A stretch of DNA of 61,101 nucleotides, from NCBI GenBank assembly GCA_013695145.1, contig JACDBB010000217.1, forward strand, positions 1 to 61,101, in the 5' to 3' direction. Shown here one piece after another: positions 57,430-61,101 of the stretch (position 1 is its first letter; every line of letters begins with the position of its first letter). The position numbers and the translations under genes are program-made. Origin of the DNA: Euzebyales bacterium. GTDB lineage: Bacteria; Actinomycetota; Nitriliruptoria; Euzebyales; Egibacteraceae. Under the pieces are notes generated by a model. That model ran no database searches. It was not told the origin of the DNA and was given only the letters and a program-made list of their open reading frames with translations.

Positions 57430-57855
57430 CTAGACCAGGCGCGCGGCGGTGAAGGCGAACACGCCCACCATCGACGTCGACGTGACGACCCCGAACAGGA
57501 ACACCCGCGTCTGAGTGACGATCTCGCGGCGCAGCGCATCGATCATGTCGTCCTGGCGCACCAGCTGCCGCTCGATGGCCTCGAGCCGGCGGTCCACGTC
57601 GGCGAACCGGCGGTCCATCTCGGCGGACAAGCCGTCCACGCGAGCGGACAAGCCGTCCACGCGAGCGGACAAGTCACCCACGCGAGCGGACAGCCGCTCG
57701 ACGTCGGCCGCCACGTCGGCCACGTTGGACCTGGTGGCCACCTCGCCCCATCCCGAGGGAGGTAGCTGCGTCATCAGGGTGATCGCCTCCTCCTCCCCGA
57801 GCAGCTCGACCAGCCTTGTCCGCAGCTACCGCCGCGCCGCCTCGTCCACCGCCAT
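57430..57855 (-). pseudogene. coiled-coil/one-helix membrane protein with in-frame amber codon
   Basis: The frame from ATG 57855 (GAGGGGG upstream) reads MAVDEAARR-stop-LRTRLVELLGEEEAITLMTQLPP, then GWGEVATRSNVADVAADVERL, a heptad coiled coil (SARVDGLSARVDGLSAEMDRRF), IERQLVRQDDMIDALRREI and a C-terminal helix. TAG at 57826-57828 is codon 10. Coding sequence clearly continues after it, so the gene is broken or starts internally (ATG 57774, with GGAGGAGGAGG somewhat too far upstream). Exact 21-bp tandem repeats (57623-57643, 57644-57664, a third diverged) encode the heptads. Family known only as hypothetical proteins. Confidence 0.6.
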
Positions 57856-57999
57856 AGTGTGCCCCCTCGTCGGACCTGCGTACCAGAGTCACCACAGTGC
57901 GGTCGGAACGGCGGATCTGGTGGTCCCGACCTGTGGACAGCTCAAGCCATGGCCCTGTCCTCGGTCGTGAGCAGCGCGCAGTCTGGAGCTCGGCGAGCT

Positions 58000-58084
58000 G
58001 CACTTCGGGTCACGGCGGACGCCCTGGAGATCCGCGACGACCCGCTTCGGCTGCGAGGGTCAGCCCACGACGTCGAGATCTGCG
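58000..58084 (+). pseudogene. DUF2993 C-terminal remnant
   Basis: The frame reads ALRVTADALEIRDDPLRLRGSAHDVEI, which matches the end of the intact DUF2993 protein (VEVRDDVLRLRGSASDLEL). There is no start, helix or upstream domain. It looks like the residue of a duplicated or split gene. The remaining 57856-58096 interval holds the -10 region of the coiled-coil gene and nothing else I can identify. Confidence 0.55.
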
Positions 58085-58096
58085 GTCAACGGGGCG

Positions 58097-58768
58097 CTAG
58101 CACGTCGCCACGGCGGCCGGCTGGAGCTCCATCCCGTACCGCTGCACGGTGCCGGGGCCGACCACCTCGCGCTGTCCGCCCTGCACCACGACGGCGGTCT
58201 GATCCGCGATCCCGAGGACGTCGAGGTGCGGATGGGCCGCCTGGGTGCGGGCCGCCCAGTGATCGATCCCGTGCCTGCCAGCGTGCGGGGCGACCAGCAC
58301 CCCCGGCACGAGCCCCAGCGCCGGCCGCAGCGCGAACGGGGCGCGCGGCCGCAACGCCCAGGTCGACGCGGCGAGCATCATCGCCCCTGCTGACGACCCG
58401 GAGATGGGCACGCCCGCCTCCCACCGTGTCCGCAGCAGCGCGTCGAGCCCGGTGGGCTGCAACCACCGTCGCAGCAGCCATGGCCTGCCGCCGGTCAGGA
58501 CGACCAGGTCCGCCTCCTCGAGCAGGCCGGTGGCCCAAGCGATCGGGTCGCCCTCGCCGGTGAACGCGCAACGAGCGCGAGCACCCAGCTGCCGCCAGTA
58601 CCGCCTGGCCTGAGCCAGCTTGAACGCCCGCCGCCGCGGTGGCGAAGCGGCCAACAGCACCGCGACCTCTGGCCGACGCACCCCGGACTCGCGGAGCAGG
58701 CGCCGGTCGATCCGCTCGCAGCCGGGGGTGTGCTCCTGGCCGCCGAGCAGGACGACGAGCCCGCTCAC
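58097..58768 (-). CDS. S51-type peptidase / cyanophycinase-like protein
   Basis: 223 residues. Nucleophile-elbow SGSSAGAMML (Ser in GSSAGA), ADLVVLTGGRPWLLRRWL before it, and GLGLVPGVLVAPHAGRHGI after it are as in the peptidase E/cyanophycinase family. The product released is unknown. Last gene of a three-gene operon; its GTG overlaps the stop of the preceding gene (GTGA). Confidence 0.82.
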   Translation of the reverse strand: MSGLVVLLGGQEHTPGCERIDRRLLRESGVRRPEVAVLLAASPPRRRAFKLAQARRYWRQLGARARCAFTGEGDPIAWATGLLEEADLVVLTGGRPWLLRRWLQPTGLDALLRTRWEAGVPISGSSAGAMMLAASTWALRPRAPFALRPALGLVPGVLVAPHAGRHGIDHWAARTQAAHPHLDVLGIADQTAVVVQGGQREVVGPGTVQRYGMELQPAAVATC

Positions 58769-59781
58769 GACCGCCTCCTGCGCCGCACGCCGTCACAGGC
58801 GAGCAGCGACGCGCCGACGGCCACCGGAACCCAGAAGGCGACCAGTCTGTAGGCCAGCACGCCCGCGAGCGCCGGTGCCGCCTGCACCCCCAGTGCGGCG
58901 AACGTCCCGGTCATCGCGACCTCGACCACGCCGATGCCCCCTGGGGTGTGGGGGACGGCCACTGCGGCGTTGGCCGCGCCGAGGGCGAGCGCGACGGTGG
59001 ACATCGGCAAGGTGGCACCGACCGCCGCGATCGCCAGCCAGAGCGCCGCCAGCTCGCAGACCCACGCCGCAGCCGAGCACCCGACCGCGGCGGCAACCGC
59101 TCCGGGTCGAGGTGGGCGCTCGGCCAGCGCCTCGAGCGCGCTCGCCCACACCGCCAGCGCGGGTCGGCGGCGCAGCCTCCCTGCGACGCCGAGCAGACGC
59201 CGGCGCGCGCCGCCCGCGTGCAGCAGGAGCAAGCCTCCCCCTGCACCGGCGAACGCTCCGACGCCCAGTATCGCCACCGCCCACCACGGGTCGGCCGCTG
59301 CCTGCAGCGCCATGAGGCCTACGATCATCGCCAGCGTCGTCATGGTGATCACCCCCGTCAGCGCGACGCCAGTGACCGCGGGTCCGTCTGCGACGCCCCC
59401 GCGGCGCAAGCGCTGCGCAGCGAAGATCGCGGCCGCCGCGCCGCCGCCCGGCAGCATCCGGCTCACAGCGTAGGCACGCAGCGCGACCCCTGCGGCGTCG
59501 CGCTCGCTCACCCTGCCCCCCGAGGTGGCGACGCACTGCCGGTAGACACGTCCGAGCATTGCCAGCGCTCCGGCCTGGGCGACGACCGCGGTCGCCATGA
59601 GCGGCACGTTCGCTCCGCGCAGCGCGCTCACCGCGTGCACGACCTGCGGCCAACCGGCGACCAGCGCCCATACGACCACCGTCAGCCCGAGGATCGCGAG
59701 GAGGGCGCGCAAGGCGCGACCCAGCGGCGCGCGAGCTGGCCTCGGGGGGGCCGCGCCTAGCTCGGCCATCTCCGCTGTCAC
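58765..59781 (-). CDS. lysylphosphatidylglycerol synthase-type membrane protein (UPF0104)
   Basis: 338 residues, about eight helices. SRMLPGGGAAAAIFAAQRLRRGG and ANAAVAVPHTPGGIGVVEVAMTGTFAALGV (the PGG-x-G-x-x-E motif) identify the LPG-synthase TM / AglD-like family. It lacks the cytosolic lysyl-transfer domain, so it is more likely a flippase or lipid-handling protein. GTG overlaps the DedA stop. Confidence 0.85.
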   Translation of the reverse strand: MTAEMAELGAAPPRPARAPLGRALRALLAILGLTVVVWALVAGWPQVVHAVSALRGANVPLMATAVVAQAGALAMLGRVYRQCVATSGGRVSERDAAGVALRAYAVSRMLPGGGAAAAIFAAQRLRRGGVADGPAVTGVALTGVITMTTLAMIVGLMALQAAADPWWAVAILGVGAFAGAGGGLLLLHAGGARRRLLGVAGRLRRRPALAVWASALEALAERPPRPGAVAAAVGCSAAAWVCELAALWLAIAAVGATLPMSTVALALGAANAAVAVPHTPGGIGVVEVAMTGTFAALGVQAAPALAGVLAYRLVAFWVPVAVGASLLACDGVRRRRRS

Positions 59782-60461
59782 GGCGCATCCTCGGCGTCCA
59801 CGAGGTCCTCGACGGATGTCATGGTCACCGAGTGGGTAGCCGCTCGCCCTCGACGCCGCAGCCACCGGCTCGTCAGGACCACCGCCGCCACGATCGCCGC
59901 CGTGCCGAGGATCAGCGAGGACGCGATCCCCGTGACGGCCTCCAGCCTGCTGAGCGAGACGCCGGCAAGGTAACCGAGCAGCATGCACCCCGCCGCCCGT
60001 GTGATCCCGCCGGGCACGTTGTAGAACGCGAAGGTGCGGTAGGGCATGCGCGTCATGCCGGCCAGCGCGGGAACGCAGGCACGCATCGCACCGACCCACC
60101 GACCGACGAAGACCACTGCCCCACCCCCCCGGACCATTGCCGCTGATGCCCGCCGCACGGTATCCGCTCGGCGCCGCAGCAGCCGGATGGCCAGCAACCT
60201 GAAACCCCAGCGGCGACCGATCTCGTATCCCACCGCGTCACCCAGGATCGCCGCCACCACCGCGACGACGATCAGGGGGACGAGCGAGACGCGGCCCTGC
60301 GCGGCCAGCATGCCTCCGAGCAGCAGGGCGGTCTCGCCAGGGACGAACAGGCCGATGAACGCGGCGGCCTCGAGGAACGCGAGCACGCCGATCACCACGT
60401 AGGCCGTGGTCGGGTCCATCCCCGAGATGGTGTCCACCATCCACCCGATCACGTCCGGCAT
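59778..60461 (-). CDS. DedA-family membrane protein
   Basis: 227 residues. AYVVIGVLAFLEAAAFIGLFVPGETALLLGG, ILGDAVGYEIGRRWG, FVGRWVGAMRACVPALAGMTRMPYRTFAFYNVPGG match DedA, with the R-x-x-P-x-x-AG segment. DedA proteins recycle lipid carriers such as undecaprenyl phosphate across the membrane. ATG at 60461 (AGAAGG upstream) was preferred to a GTG at 60488. First of three overlapping membrane/lipid genes. Confidence 0.88.
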   Translation of the reverse strand: MPDVIGWMVDTISGMDPTTAYVVIGVLAFLEAAAFIGLFVPGETALLLGGMLAAQGRVSLVPLIVVAVVAAILGDAVGYEIGRRWGFRLLAIRLLRRRADTVRRASAAMVRGGGAVVFVGRWVGAMRACVPALAGMTRMPYRTFAFYNVPGGITRAAGCMLLGYLAGVSLSRLEAVTGIASSLILGTAAIVAAVVLTSRWLRRRGRAATHSVTMTSVEDLVDAEDAP

Positions 60462-61101
60462 CCCGTTGGTCCTTCTCCCGAGTTCCACTGCGCAGCTGCC
60501 GTGGTGACCGTACGCGGCGGTCGCTGGCCGCGATATCCGGGAAGCGCCCCGTTGCAGGGTAGGGCTGCCCCTACCTCAGGCGGGGATGTCCCCCGGCGCA
60601 GCGCAGCCATGGGGGCCGTCCACCTGTGATCGGGAGGCGGGGCCGATCAGCCCACGAGGCGCAAGTGCCCGGGACGCGGGCTCACTGTTGCGGACTGACC
60701 TCCGCGAGGACCGCCGCGCCGGAGCGTCGTGCAGCACCATGCGTTCGTCAGACGCGACCGGCGGCGCGTCGAGCGCGACAGCTCGCGGAGGCGCAGCGCC
60801 GTCGGGGCGGAACAGGCCTCACCTGGCTCCGGCTCGGCGGAGGTGGCCAGCCGCTCTCCGACGAGCAGCGTCCCTGCCTCAGCGGCCAGGACCAGCTCGA
60901 AGGTGTCCCACGGGCCCGCACCGGAACCGCTGCGGCGGCCCGCACCGGACCCAGGGATTGAGGACCATCGCCTCATCGCCGGCGCGCGCCGCGTAGCAGC
61001 CCGCGTCAGCGGACAGCGTGGCCTCCCCCGGCGATAGCTGGGATCGGAACCGCTCCTCCGCCGCGGCGATCAGCCGAGGGCGTGGTCCCGCTCGGTGATG
61101 A
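60462..61101. other. no intact gene recognised; possible decayed coding DNA
   Basis: 640 bp to the window edge. On the minus strand two overlapping frames look protein-like in turn (LIAAAEERFRSQLSPGEATL near 61000-61050; then WDTFELVLAAEAGTLLVGERL near 60830-60910), as if one gene had frameshifts. I do not recognise the family. No plus-strand gene is convincing. Confidence 0.3.

Noticed and set aside
57623-57685. Tandem 21-bp repeats as a regulatory array
   Set aside because: They are in frame inside the coiled-coil gene and encode heptads.
708-57828. Genome-wide TAG recoding (amber as a sense codon)
   Set aside because: TAG is the natural stop of many intact genes here (ferredoxin, cysS, upp, MBL-fold gene, phoU, pstB, rmlC-like, Fpg), and no suppressor tRNA was seen.

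Overview
This window is very GC-rich chromosomal DNA. The codon use, mycothiol-type amidase (Mca), 7Fe-type ferredoxin, SenX3/RegX3-like pair, PhoH2 with a PIN domain, and many leaderless promoters with a TANNNT -10 box 6-9 nt before the start codon all point to an actinobacterium. A deep, environmental lineage such as Nitriliruptoria is plausible, but that rank is inference. The window is mostly ordinary housekeeping DNA, with a few decayed or regulatory patches. I saw no tRNA, rRNA or CRISPR.

Region 1-5 kb: the tail of a Fur-family regulator; a short threonyl-tRNA synthetase gene interrupted by an in-frame amber codon and preceded by a leaderless 21-codon leader ORF with five consecutive Thr codons and strong hairpins; a ferredoxin; a dead EamA transporter end; a small SH3-like protein; a MarR regulator; and cysS. 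Region 5-14 kb: a CoA-disulfide-reductase-like flavoprotein, pyruvate kinase, a BmpA-type nucleoside ABC importer (lipoprotein, ATPase, two permeases) and a divergent upp, together a base and nucleoside salvage module. Region 14-20 kb: flavin reductase, Mca, a cation/proton antiporter, RNase D, pterin carbinolamine dehydratase, a metallo-beta-lactamase-fold enzyme, and a MITE-like element. Region 20-24 kb is a patch of decay: an APH-like kinase, a Tat-exported cyclase-family enzyme, a truncated PIN-like protein overlapping an IS256-type transposase remnant, and an ABC-2 permease remnant.

Region 24-29 kb: ispH and a divergent K+ uptake operon (two TrkA, a small one-helix protein, TrkH, an unknown membrane protein), then nth. 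Region 29-46 kb is dominated by phosphate control: the histidine kinase and response regulator, two phoU genes, the pstSCAB operon, a DUF4032 gene and phoH2. PHO-box-like 11-bp direct repeats lie at three of these loci. An arsenic operon (ArsR-phosphatase fusion, aquaglyceroporin, ArsC) sits in the middle with no efflux pump. prfC, tenA and glpX are also here.

Region 46-61 kb: a histidine phosphatase, an RmlC-like epimerase, a cis-prenyltransferase, an MFS exporter, a MazF remnant, Fpg/Nei, greA, arginine deiminase, an alpha/beta hydrolase, an NfeD-flotillin-DUF2993 membrane operon, a coiled-coil gene with an amber codon, and a DedA / LPG-synthase-like / S51-peptidase operon. Two dispersed intergenic repeat families run through the window: a 40-bp-period palindromic repeat (two loci) and a GGCCATCGC hairpin family (five copies).
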